Shown: in pieces, positions 5,929 through 14,195 of the stretch
Layout: each line of letters begins with the position of its first letter
Position numbering within the stretch: the stretch's first letter is position 1
Origin: Cytophagales bacterium
Lineage (GTDB): Bacteria > Bacteroidota > Bacteroidia > Cytophagales > Cyclobacteriaceae
Length of the DNA: 17,093 nucleotides
Direction: 5' to 3'
Assembly: GCA_024643485.1 (NCBI GenBank)
Contig: JAHEMU010000002.1
Span: 7,194-24,286, forward strand
Translations under genes and position numbers: made by a program
The notes under the pieces: model-generated
Told to the model about the DNA's origin: nothing
Seen by the model: the letters and a program-made list of their open reading frames with translations, nothing else
The model's database searches: none

Positions 5929-7857
5929 TTATTTATAGCTGCGTTGCGTCAATTTAACATTTTCAAAAACAAGGTCTTCCTTGTGAAGATTTTCAGGCGA
6001 ATTATCACCCGCAAATTCCCATGCAGAAACAAATGAGAATTTATCGTCGATTCTCAATGCTTCTCCCTCAGGTGTTTGGGATTCTTCACGGAAGTGGCCA
6101 CCACATGATTCTGCTCTTACCATAGCGTCATCGATCATTAGCTCACCTAATTCCAAGAAATCTGCCACGCGGTTTGCTTTTTCAAGTGACATATTAAGTT
6201 CATCAGTTCCACCTACCACTTTTACGTTTTTCCAGAATTCAGTTTTTAGCTCCTGAACCATCCCTTTCGCCTTTTTAAGGCCTTCTTCGGATCGGGACAT
6301 ACCACAATATTCCCACATGATTTTTCCTAACTCTTTGTGGAAGTCATCGACTGTTTTCTCCCCATTAATGTTCATGAGGGTGTTTATTCGATCGCGAACC
6401 TCTTTTTCTGCCTGTACAAAAGCTTCGTGAGTGGTTTCTACTTTTTCATGACCTAAAGTTGCTAGGTAATCACCAATTGTATATGGAATTACAAAGTAGC
6501 CATCAGCCAATCCCTGCATAAGAGCCGATGCTCCTAAGCGGTTTGCGCCGTGATCACTGAAGTTACATTCCCCAGTTGCATATAGCCCAGGTACGGTGGT
6601 CATTAAATTATAGTCTACCCATAATCCACCCATTGTATAGTGAACAGCTGGGTAAATCATCATTGGCATTTCGTACGGATTATCACCAGTAATTTGCTGA
6701 TACATATCAAACAAATTGCCGTATTTTGCTTCGATTGTATCTCTACCATCGCGTTTTATTGCATCAGCGAAATCGAGGAATACCGCTAATCCAGTAGCAC
6801 CAACTCCACGACCTTCATCGCATACATTTTTAGCATTTCTTGAAGCAACGTCACGAGGTACTAAGTTACCAAAAGAAGGATATCTTCTTTCCAAATAATA
6901 ATCCCTGTCTGCTTCCGCTATTTTAACAGAATCTTTAGCTGTTAATCCTTTTATTCCCTTTTTAGGAACCCAAACCCTACCGTCATTTCTCAACGATTCA
7001 GACATCAATGTTAATTTAGATTGATGGTCGCCGGAAACCGGAATACAAGTTGGGTGTATTTGAGTAAAACAAGGGTTAGCGAAAAACGCACCTTTTTTAT
7101 GAGCTCTCCATGCTGCAGTAACGTTCGAGCCCATTGCATTGGTTGATAGGAAGAATACGTTGCCATAACCACCTGTAGCTAAAACGACTGCATGAGCACT
7201 ATGCGATTCAATTTCCCCAGTAATTAAATTTCGGGTGATAATACCTCTTGCCTTACCATCTACAAGTACCACATCCAACATTTCGGATCGGTTGTACATT
7301 TTAACTTTACCATTCGCGATTTGCCGTGAAATAGCGCTGTATGCACCTAGTAATAGTTGTTGTCCAGTTTGGCCTCTCGCATAGAAAGTCCTGGATACTT
7401 GCGCTCCACCAAAAGAACGGTTAGCTAATAATCCACCGTAATCACGAGCGAAAGGTACTCCTTGAGCTACGCATTGGTCAATAATATCAACACTTACCTG
7501 AGCCAAGCGATATACGTTAGCTTCTCTTGATCGATAATCACCACCTTTTACGGTATCATAAAACAAACGGAAGATACTGTCTCCGTCATTTTGATAATTT
7601 TTCGCTGCATTTATACCTCCTTGTGCGGCGATACTGTGTGCGCGTCGTGGACTATCTTGAAAACAAAATGCCTTTACATTATAACCCAATTCACCAAAAG
7701 AAGCGGCAGCAGATGCGCCGGCCAAACCGGTTCCTACTACAATTATATCATATTTTCTTTTGTTGGAAGGGTTGACAACCTTAAGATCAAATTTATGTTT
7801 AGACCATTTGTCGGCCAATGGGCCTGCTGGTACTTTTGAATTTAATACTGTACTCAT
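5929..7857 (-). CDS. sdhA: Succinate dehydrogenase / fumarate reductase flavoprotein subunit
   Basis: This 642-residue subunit catalyses succinate/fumarate interconversion in the TCA cycle on the cytoplasmic face of the membrane. Visible motifs are the dinucleotide-binding Gly42-x-Gly44-x2-Gly47 (VVGTGLAGAS), His74 in 'RRAHSIAAQGGIN' (the covalent FAD attachment site), the capping-domain and active-site elements 'QIHPTC' and 'LVPRDVASR', the second FAD-binding segment 'GLYATGECNFSDHGANRLGASAL' region, and the C-terminal 'CGMSRSEEGLKKA'. Length matches the Bacteroidota type-B enzymes. It is spaced 18 bases from sdhC and 17 from sdhB, so one operon is clear. Sequence cannot decide between oxidase and fumarate reductase direction; in an organism with other respiratory genes nearby, the succinate-oxidising role is assumed. 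Confidence 0.98.
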   Translation of the reverse strand: MSTVLNSKVPAGPLADKWSKHKFDLKVVNPSNKRKYDIIVVGTGLAGASAAASFGELGYNVKAFCFQDSPRRAHSIAAQGGINAAKNYQNDGDSIFRLFYDTVKGGDYRSREANVYRLAQVSVDIIDQCVAQGVPFARDYGGLLANRSFGGAQVSRTFYARGQTGQQLLLGAYSAISRQIANGKVKMYNRSEMLDVVLVDGKARGIITRNLITGEIESHSAHAVVLATGGYGNVFFLSTNAMGSNVTAAWRAHKKGAFFANPCFTQIHPTCIPVSGDHQSKLTLMSESLRNDGRVWVPKKGIKGLTAKDSVKIAEADRDYYLERRYPSFGNLVPRDVASRNAKNVCDEGRGVGATGLAVFLDFADAIKRDGRDTIEAKYGNLFDMYQQITGDNPYEMPMMIYPAVHYTMGGLWVDYNLMTTVPGLYATGECNFSDHGANRLGASALMQGLADGYFVIPYTIGDYLATLGHEKVETTHEAFVQAEKEVRDRINTLMNINGEKTVDDFHKELGKIMWEYCGMSRSEEGLKKAKGMVQELKTEFWKNVKVVGGTDELNMSLEKANRVADFLELGELMIDDAMVRAESCGGHFREESQTPEGEALRIDDKFSFVSAWEFAGDNSPENLHKEDLVFENVKLTQRSYK

Positions 7858-7875
7858 ACCTTTTGTGCTTTATGA

Positions 7876-8562
7876 TTAATGTAGAGTAATGTGTTTATAG
7901 TAAATAATCAATGGAATTAGGGACATTCCTACTGTAATTACAACGGAAAAACAAAACCCAAGGGCCTTAATAAATGGAGTGTATTTTTTGTGGTTCAAAC
8001 CTAATGTTTGAAATGCACTCTGGAATCCGTGGTGTATATGAAACCCTACAACTAGCATCGAAATGACATAAAAAGCCACATACAAGGGGTCGGTAAACTT
8101 GATGTAAACCAACTGTGCTAAATCCGAGATATCCGTGCCTTCCATATTAGCTACTGGTGCGAAATACTTGTATCGGAAGAAATCATACAGGTGAATAATT
8201 AAAAAGATCAAAAGAATGATACCGAATGGCCCCATTAATTTGGAGGTCCAACTGGTGACTTTTGATTTGTTTTGAACGGCATATTTTACCGGTCGTGCAT
8301 TATTATTGGAGCGAACCAACATGATGCCATCTATAATATGGAAGATAAAACCTAAAAATAACACGACTTCTCCTACCATGATTAAAGGATTGTGCTTCAT
8401 GAAATGCGCGAATTCATTGAAAGCAGCTCCTCCATCACTTTTAAGAAGTAATAAATTACCTATCAGGTGTTCTACCAAAAATAGTATCAGGAAAATTCCA
8501 GTCAATGACATGATTAACTTTTTTCCTATCGAGCTTGTGAATGTATTTTTAACCCAACCCAT
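7876..8562 (-). CDS. sdhC: Succinate dehydrogenase cytochrome b subunit, diheme type B
   Basis: The 228-residue membrane anchor has five hydrophobic segments (about 17-38, 62-83, 112-130, 158-178 and 198-222). Histidines are placed within the helices at 32 (EHLIGN), 75 (FHIIDG), 124 (IHLYDF) and 175-178 (FHIHHG), as expected for two b hemes with four axial His ligands. A single five-helix anchor with no SdhD partner defines the Bacteroidota/Epsilonproteobacteria/Bacillus-like type B succinate:menaquinone reductase. The start at 8562 is directly preceded by a run of A on the coding strand rather than a Shine-Dalgarno sequence, common in this phylum. It is the first gene of sdhCAB and has its own well-formed promoter. 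Confidence 0.95.
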   Translation of the reverse strand: MGWVKNTFTSSIGKKLIMSLTGIFLILFLVEHLIGNLLLLKSDGGAAFNEFAHFMKHNPLIMVGEVVLFLGFIFHIIDGIMLVRSNNNARPVKYAVQNKSKVTSWTSKLMGPFGIILLIFLIIHLYDFFRYKYFAPVANMEGTDISDLAQLVYIKFTDPLYVAFYVISMLVVGFHIHHGFQSAFQTLGLNHKKYTPFIKALGFCFSVVITVGMSLIPLIIYYKHITLH

Positions 8563-8587
8563 TTTTTTTTGATTGATTTGTGGTGCT

Positions 8588-8619
8588 CAAATTTAGTTGC
8601 ATAACATAAACAATGCAAA
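8588..8619 (-). promoter_or_regulatory. sdhCAB promoter (Bacteroidota -33/-7 type)
   Basis: On the minus strand TTTG (8619-8616) is followed after 20 bases by TAAATTTG (8595-8588), an exact match to the primary sigma consensus TTTG-N19-21-TAnnTTTG of Bacteroidota. The expected start of transcription is near 8580, giving a leader of roughly 18-20 bases before the sdhC ATG. Confidence 0.7.
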
Positions 8620-8630
8620 GCAGAATGAAG

Positions 8631-8677
8631 TTTAATTTTTAAAACATTTTTTGTATATTTACTCGTTAAATCAGTAA
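8631..8677 (+). promoter_or_regulatory. Probable promoter region of the copper efflux operon, poorly defined
   Basis: The first plus-strand gene must be transcribed from this AT-rich stretch. TATATTTA (8654-8661) is one base from the -7 consensus TAnnTTTG, but no TTG stands at the right distance upstream. A short imperfectly placed palindrome TTACT-N9-AGTAA (8659-8677) overlaps it and could bind a regulator. The weak core would suit an inducible promoter; this is inference. Confidence 0.25.
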
Positions 8678-9070
8678 GTGATTGTGAAATTGAGAAAAAC
8701 AGCAACCATATTTTTCGCAAGTTATGTTCTATTCTTCTCCTTAGGAGCGGGAATAACGGAACATTTTTGTGGGGAAATATTGTCAAATATCTCGCTGACG
8801 GCTACAGAAAAACCATGTTGTGATGACGATGCTCCTATGAGTTGCTGTCATTCTGAAACCACTTTTTTGACCTTTTCTGAGCAGGCTTATTTTCAATTTT
8901 TCAACTTCTCAGTTGATCCTTCTTTTGTTTCTGTTTTAACTGATATACCAGTTTGGCTCGAGGGAAAATGGAGTGTAGAGCTGCTGACGAATAATTTTTC
9001 TATAAAGGAAGCCCCGCCTCTATTTGAGCGAACTGATTTCCATTCTATTTATCAGGTTTACCTTATTTGA
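8678..9070 (+). CDS. Small secreted Cys-rich protein (HYC_CC_PP-like), probable periplasmic copper-binding protein
   Basis: This 130-residue protein has a basic N-terminus and a hydrophobic signal segment (about 8-25), followed by a Cys/His-rich stretch: His29-Phe-Cys31, then Cys47-Cys48, Cys56-Cys57-His58, and an Ala-Pro-Pro at 112-114. The pattern H-aromatic-C ... CC ... CC ... PP is that of short Bacteroidota proteins named HYC_CC_PP, found just upstream of metal RND pumps. The likely role is binding Cu(I)/Ag(I) or a redox task in the envelope; no biochemical function is known to me. The start must be non-ATG: an in-frame TAA at 8675-8677 immediately precedes GTG 8678, and a second GTG at 8684 (giving MKLRKTATIF) is equally plausible. 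It is the first gene of the efflux operon, 61 bases before cusA. Confidence 0.85.
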   Translation: MIVKLRKTATIFFASYVLFFSLGAGITEHFCGEILSNISLTATEKPCCDDDAPMSCCHSETTFLTFSEQAYFQFFNFSVDPSFVSVLTDIPVWLEGKWSVELLTNNFSIKEAPPLFERTDFHSIYQVYLI

Positions 9071-9130
9071 AATCCGTTTTTTAGTCGTTTTTGACTGAAA
9101 TAATTTGTTTTAATTCAAAACATACGGATT
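9071..9130 (+). other. Candidate structured intergenic RNA, three-way junction abutting the cusA start codon
   Basis: The whole gap between the Cys-rich gene and cusA can fold compactly. An outer 7-bp stem pairs 9071-9077 (AATCCGT) with 9124-9130 (ACGGATT). Inside are hairpin 1 (9079-9086 with 9093-9100, 8 pairs including one G-U, loop of 6) and hairpin 2 (9106-9111 with 9117-9122, 6 pairs, loop of 5). Only about seven junction bases stay unpaired. The outer stem starts directly after the upstream stop codon and ends one base before the cusA ATG at 9132, so folding should hinder initiation unless a ribosome finishing the upstream gene opens it. The pairing is seen in the sequence; function is inference. 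Confidence 0.4.
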
Positions 9131-9131
9131 T

Positions 9132-12100
9132 ATGTTACAAAAAATAATACACTTTTTTTTGGAGAATCGATTGGTTACGATTCTTCTTCTGATGCTTATA
9201 ATAATATGGGGTTTGGTGACCGCCCCCTTCGATTCAGATTTCGGTATTTTGCCATCCGACCCCGTGGCCGTTGATGCAATACCGGATTTAGGTGAAAATC
9301 AACAGATTGTTTATACCGTTTGGCCAGGGCGATCTCCACAAGATATCGAGGACCAAATCAGTTATCCTTTAACTTCTGCGCTTTTGGGTATTCCTGGAGT
9401 GAGAACCGTGAGGAGTAGTTCTATCTTCGGACTTTCAACGATTTATCTGATTTTTGAAGAAAATATTGAATTCTATTGGAGTAGAACTCGGGTGCTTGAA
9501 AAGCTAAACAGTTTACCTCCAAATACCCTTCCTGAAGGGGTTTCTCCTTCTTTGGGGCCGGATGCGACCGCCTTAGGGCAGGTTTTTTGGTACACCTTGG
9601 AGGGTCGAGATGTGAAAACAGGCAAACCTACAGGTGGATGGGATCCGCATGAATTAAGAACCTATCAGGATTATTTTCTGAAATATGCGCTGAGTACTGC
9701 TAATGGAGTGGCGGAAGTTGCTTCAGTAGGGGGGTATGTAAAGGAATTTCAGGTCGATTTATCTCCAAATGCCTTGGCTCAATATGATATAAATATTGAG
9801 ATGATTATGAAGGCAATTAATCGATCCAACCAAGATGTCGGTGCAAGAACGCTCGAATTTAATCGAGTAGAATACTTAATTCGGGGGTTGGGTTATATAA
9901 AAACGATTGAGGATATCGAGCAATCTGTAATCACTTCCGTCAATGAAGTGCCTATTCGAATAAAGGATGTAGCCACCGTCTCCCTCGGTCCGGCTTCTCG
10001 TCGTGGAGGATTGGATAAAGAAGGTGCGGAAGCCACGGGTGCAGTGGTGGTCGCCCGCTATGGTTCAAATCCCATGGAAGTAATCTCTAATATTAAGGAA
10101 AAAATTAAAGAGATAGATCCAGGCTTGCCTTCGCGTACCTTGGAAGATGGAACAGTTTCAAAATTGACCATTGTTCCTTTCTATGATCGTTCAGGATTGA
10201 TTCAAGAGACCATTGGAACATTGGAAAGTGCTCTTACACACGAAATTATAATCTCCATTTTGGTTGTGATTGTGCTGGTAATGAATATTCGTGCGAGTAT
10301 AATTATTTCGGGATTACTTCCAATTGGAGTACTGATGACGTTCATTATTATGAAATATGCAGGAGTAGATGCCAATGTCGTCGCCCTCTCTGGTATTGCG
10401 ATTGCCATTGGGGTTATGGTGGATGTCGGAATCGTTTTAGTTGAAAACGTGCTCCGCCATTCGGAAATCCCAGGAAATGAACGCAAAAGCACTTTTGATG
10501 TCGTTTTTGAGGGTACCTCAGAGGTGGCTCCGGCCATAATCACCGCCTTATCTACCACTGTAGTAAGCTTTTTGCCTGTTTTCTTCCTTCAAGCGGCTGA
10601 AGGAAAACTGTTTAGACCCTTGGCATTCACCAAGACGTTTGCATTATTATCAGCCTTCGTAATTGGATTGATTTTTATTCCTACTTTTTGTTATTACCTA
10701 TTAAAAGCAAAGCCCAGATTAAGAAGTTTTCAATTTTTCGTACAAGTTATTTTATTGATTGTAGGTGGTGCTATAGTTTGGGTATGGCAACACGCGGGCG
10801 GATTTGCTGTTATTCTGTTTGCAATTTCAAGTTTGGTGGCTCTTTTTGTTCCTTCTTATAAAGAACTAAGTAAAAAGGTATCAATCGCGATTATTCTAAT
10901 TGCAGTTACGGTCCAGCTTTCCTTTTGGTGGATGCCTTTAGGTCCTGAAAATGGGATGATTTATAACACCTTATTTGTTACGGTTATTTTAGGTATTATT
11001 CTAGGTGGTTTAATGTCTGTGGTTTCATATTACACAACCATATTAACGTGGGCTTTAAACAATAAACGCACCTTTTTGATGGGTCCATTAATTATTGTGT
11101 TTTTTGGAGTGATGGTTTGGCAGGGATTTGGTCGAATTTTTTCTCCTGTTTTGCACGCATCAAAATCAGTGGGCTTCAATATAGAAAATACAGGTATTTG
11201 GAATCGATTAAGTCATTTATTCCCAGGAACTGGTAGGGAATTTATGCCGAATTTAAATGAAGGTTCATTTTTATTAATGCCTACTACCATGACTCACTCG
11301 GGAGTTGAGGAAAATATCGATATCATCAGAAAAGTAGATGCTTATGTGAGCAATATCCCAGAAGTAGATCAAGTAGTCGGGAAGTGGGGTCGTGTGAATA
11401 GCGCCTTGGATCCGGCTCCGATTTCTATGTTTGAAAACACCATCAATTATAAATCGGAATATATGTTGAATGAAAAAGGGGGGAGAATTCGATTTAAAAC
11501 CGATGAGGACGGGAGATATGAGCTTATTGATGGTTCGTTTTATTCGCCAAAAGAGGACGGTTTTAGAGTGATAGATCAAGAGGAATTAATCCCTTCTGCA
11601 GACGGTAGGTATTTTCGACAATGGCGAGAGCACATCCACTCTCCAGACGATATATGGGCTGAAATAGTGAAAAGCACCAATATACCTGGAATGACATCAG
11701 CTCCGAGGCTCCAACCAATTGAAACTCGTCTGATTATGTTGAGCACAGGAATGCGTGCAAACATGGGAGTTAAAGTGTTTGGAAGTGACCTTGAAACGAT
11801 TGAACGAGTGGGTTTGCAAATAGAAGATGCGCTTAAAATGGTGCCTGGCGTGGAGCCTTCCTCGGTTTTTGCTGAAAGGATTGTAGGGAAACCTTATATG
11901 GAAATTGATTTAGACCGAGAACAATTAGCGAGATATGGATTGAAAATAGCAGATGTTCAGGAATATATTGAAGTGCTGATTGGGGGTAAGCCTTTAACCA
12001 CCACCGTTAGTGGTCGTGAACGTACAATGGTTCGCCTTCGATATGCTAGGGGATTTCGGGATAGTCCGGAGGATATTGCTTCAGTCATTCTTACCGCGCC

Positions 12101-12950
12101 TGGTGGGGTCAAAGTGCCGCTTAAAGAGGTCTCCAAGATCACTTATCGTAAAGGGCCACAAATGATTCGAAGTGAAGACACTTTCCTTACGGGATATGTG
12201 ATTTTTGATAAGGTAGCTTCAATGCCAGAAGTGGAGGTCGTGGAAGCAGCACAACGCGTGATTCAAAATCAAATTGAATCTGGACAAATTCAGATTCCCG
12301 CGGGTGTGAGTTATAAATTTACAGGGAATTACGAACATCAATTGAGGGCGACTAAGAGACTCGCAATGGTAGTTCCTTTATGTATGGTTCTCATATTTTT
12401 AATCCTATACTTTCAGTTTAAAAGCGTTCCAATCACCTTCATGATTTTTAGCGGAATATTTGTCGCGTTTTCGGGAGGGTTTATTATGCTTTGGTTATAT
12501 GGAGTCCCGGAATTTATGAATTTCTCCGTCGCAGGGGTGAATATGAGAGATTTATTTGATATGCATACTGTAAACTTAAGTGTAGCTGTTTGGGTTGGGT
12601 TTATTGCCCTCTTCGGCGTGGCAACTGATGACGGCGTGATTATGGGTACCTATATTCAACAAATATTTAAGGAGCAAAAACCATCGAACAGGAAAGAAAT
12701 TTTTGCAGCAGTGGTGGAGGCTGGGTCTAAACGTGTTCGCCCGGCCATGATGACAGCCGCCACTACCATTATAGCTCTTATACCGGTATTGGCCTCTACA
12801 GGAAAGGGGTCTGATATTATGGTGCCGATGGCGATACCAACATTTGGAGGAATGATATTTCAAATGATTACCATGTTTGTAGTGCCTGTCTCTTATGCGT
12901 GGTGGGCTGAATTTTCAATGAAAAAGGAAAGGAATCATGAAGAAAATTAA
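9132..12950 (+). CDS. cusA: CusA/CzcA-family heavy-metal RND efflux pump, Cu(I)/Ag(I) type, with extra membrane segments
   Basis: This 1272-residue inner-membrane proton antiporter extrudes monovalent copper or silver through the CusB adaptor and the outer-membrane channel encoded next. Family marks include 'SIFGLSTIYLIFEE', 'LPEGVSPSLGPDATALGQVFWY' and the helix-4 motif AIGVMVDVGIVLVEN with proton-relay Asp431. Three methionines align by context with the CusA substrate triad (E. coli M573, M623, M672): Met716 (LLMPTT), Met766 (ISMFENT) and Met869 (IMLSTG). The first pair keeps the 50-residue spacing of CusA exactly. The protein is about 225 residues longer than CusA: roughly residues 530-645 add about four hydrophobic segments between helices 6 and 7, about 54 residues are inserted between Met766 and Met869, and about 20 (1124-1147) precede helix 10. 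Long CusA homologues are known in Bacteroidota. The gene overlaps the next by 14 bases. Confidence 0.95.
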   Translation: MLQKIIHFFLENRLVTILLLMLIIIWGLVTAPFDSDFGILPSDPVAVDAIPDLGENQQIVYTVWPGRSPQDIEDQISYPLTSALLGIPGVRTVRSSSIFGLSTIYLIFEENIEFYWSRTRVLEKLNSLPPNTLPEGVSPSLGPDATALGQVFWYTLEGRDVKTGKPTGGWDPHELRTYQDYFLKYALSTANGVAEVASVGGYVKEFQVDLSPNALAQYDINIEMIMKAINRSNQDVGARTLEFNRVEYLIRGLGYIKTIEDIEQSVITSVNEVPIRIKDVATVSLGPASRRGGLDKEGAEATGAVVVARYGSNPMEVISNIKEKIKEIDPGLPSRTLEDGTVSKLTIVPFYDRSGLIQETIGTLESALTHEIIISILVVIVLVMNIRASIIISGLLPIGVLMTFIIMKYAGVDANVVALSGIAIAIGVMVDVGIVLVENVLRHSEIPGNERKSTFDVVFEGTSEVAPAIITALSTTVVSFLPVFFLQAAEGKLFRPLAFTKTFALLSAFVIGLIFIPTFCYYLLKAKPRLRSFQFFVQVILLIVGGAIVWVWQHAGGFAVILFAISSLVALFVPSYKELSKKVSIAIILIAVTVQLSFWWMPLGPENGMIYNTLFVTVILGIILGGLMSVVSYYTTILTWALNNKRTFLMGPLIIVFFGVMVWQGFGRIFSPVLHASKSVGFNIENTGIWNRLSHLFPGTGREFMPNLNEGSFLLMPTTMTHSGVEENIDIIRKVDAYVSNIPEVDQVVGKWGRVNSALDPAPISMFENTINYKSEYMLNEKGGRIRFKTDEDGRYELIDGSFYSPKEDGFRVIDQEELIPSADGRYFRQWREHIHSPDDIWAEIVKSTNIPGMTSAPRLQPIETRLIMLSTGMRANMGVKVFGSDLETIERVGLQIEDALKMVPGVEPSSVFAERIVGKPYMEIDLDREQLARYGLKIADVQEYIEVLIGGKPLTTTVSGRERTMVRLRYARGFRDSPEDIASVILTAPGGVKVPLKEVSKITYRKGPQMIRSEDTFLTGYVIFDKVASMPEVEVVEAAQRVIQNQIESGQIQIPAGVSYKFTGNYEHQLRATKRLAMVVPLCMVLIFLILYFQFKSVPITFMIFSGIFVAFSGGFIMLWLYGVPEFMNFSVAGVNMRDLFDMHTVNLSVAVWVGFIALFGVATDDGVIMGTYIQQIFKEQKPSNRKEIFAAVVEAGSKRVRPAMMTAATTIIALIPVLASTGKGSDIMVPMAIPTFGGMIFQMITMFVVPVSYAWWAEFSMKKERNHEEN

Positions 12951-14184
12951 TATATGCGTCATGCTATTGTTGATGGCAATGATGGCAAATAGTCAATCAA
13001 AAGTGCTGGAACCGTACTTTCAAAAGGTTCTAGAAAATAATCCAGAAATTGATCGATTGAAAAATGAATTAGAATCAACCAAATCGAGCACTTCCTACGC
13101 GAGAGCATTGCCCGATCCTGAATTTATGGCTTCCTATTTTTTAACTCCAATGGAAACAAGATTAGGGGCACAGCGAGCTGCGTTTTCTTTGAGTCAAATG
13201 CTTCCATGGCCTGGAAAAAGAGAAGCTGCGTATAATATTTCTGTTTCTCAAATAGAAATTTCAAATGTACAATTGGAAAACGCGAAGCTTCAGCTTTGGA
13301 AGGATTTTAGAATGTTGTACTACGATATTTATTATCAATATGCTGAAATTAGTTTGCTGGAAGAAAGGCGTGATTGGCTAAAGGAATTGTCGGGATTAAC
13401 AGAAATTCGAGTTAAAACCGGTCAGGGGAGTGCTGTGGAACTTCTTCAAATAGAAATGGCACTCATTAAAACCCAAACCAAGCTAGATCACCTGGGTGAT
13501 CACCTCGAGTCGTATAAAAAACGCTGGGATATATTTTTAAATGAGGAAAATGCCGAAATGCCATCTATGCTGTATTTGTGGGAAGTGATTTATGACCACG
13601 ACCATGCTGAAATGGAAGTATTTGCTCTCGAAAATAATTTAGAGCTAAAACGACAGGACGCTGAAAATAAAAAGCTGATGGAAATGGAAAAATTTACGGA
13701 ATATCAATCAAAGCCGGATGTGACTTTGGGTATGTCGTATACAATCATGAGTGAACGGCAAGATGTGGTAATTGAAAATTCGGGAATGGATGCTATCATG
13801 TTTCCTCAAATTGGGCTGAAAATCCCGATTAATCAAAAGAAATATCAGGCAGTAGCACAGGAAAGCCACTATAAATCATTAGCAGGTGAGTCCATGAAAA
13901 ATCAAATGGAATTTAATTTAAAACTTCAATTGGAAGAGGAAATGGCGATTTATCATGAAAAAGAAGAGATGATAAAAATGTTTGATCGACTCATTCAAAT
14001 CAACCAAGATATGATTGATTTAATGGCAAAGGAATACGCTGCCGGAAGAAGGGATTTGGAAGATTTGCTCAAAGCACAAGATGAACTGATTGATCTTCAG
14101 ATAATGAAAGAACAAACTAGAGTGGAGAGGCAAAAGGTTGTGGCGAACATCGATTATTCCACCGGTTTAAAAGTTAATAATTAA
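12937..14184 (+). CDS. TolC/CusC-type outer-membrane efflux factor
   Basis: The 415-residue protein has an N-terminal signal peptide (about 1-19, MKKINICVMLLLMAMMANSQ) without a lipobox, then the amphipathic, coiled-coil-rich repeats of the OEP fold. The segment 'ALPDPEFMASYFLTPMETRLGAQRAAFSLSQMLPWPGKR' (about 57-95) is characteristic of CusC-type channels that partner metal RND pumps, and the long helical C-terminal half (about 330-405, 'LEDLLKAQDELIDLQIMKEQTR') fits the second alpha-hairpin. It should form the trimeric exit duct across the outer membrane. Its ATG lies inside the end of cusA (14-base overlap), which suggests translational coupling, and cusB follows after 11 bases. The order A-C-B differs from the E. 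coli cusCFBA arrangement. Confidence 0.9.
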   Translation: MKKINICVMLLLMAMMANSQSKVLEPYFQKVLENNPEIDRLKNELESTKSSTSYARALPDPEFMASYFLTPMETRLGAQRAAFSLSQMLPWPGKREAAYNISVSQIEISNVQLENAKLQLWKDFRMLYYDIYYQYAEISLLEERRDWLKELSGLTEIRVKTGQGSAVELLQIEMALIKTQTKLDHLGDHLESYKKRWDIFLNEENAEMPSMLYLWEVIYDHDHAEMEVFALENNLELKRQDAENKKLMEMEKFTEYQSKPDVTLGMSYTIMSERQDVVIENSGMDAIMFPQIGLKIPINQKKYQAVAQESHYKSLAGESMKNQMEFNLKLQLEEEMAIYHEKEEMIKMFDRLIQINQDMIDLMAKEYAAGRRDLEDLLKAQDELIDLQIMKEQTRVERQKVVANIDYSTGLKVNN

Positions 14185-14195
14185 AGAATAAGAAA

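Noticed and set aside
5929..8562. Dedicated fumarate reductase (frdCAB)
   Set aside because: Type B enzymes of both directions are indistinguishable by motif; without a fermentative context, succinate dehydrogenase is the more neutral name.
8526..8786. 86-codon minus-strand frame across the sdhC / Cys-rich gene divergent region
   Set aside because: It overlaps the sdhC start and the strong sdhCAB promoter, and its translation shows no domain.
10202..10558. 118-codon minus-strand frame within cusA
   Set aside because: It is a shadow of the helix-4 region of the RND pump, with low-complexity translation and no homology pattern.
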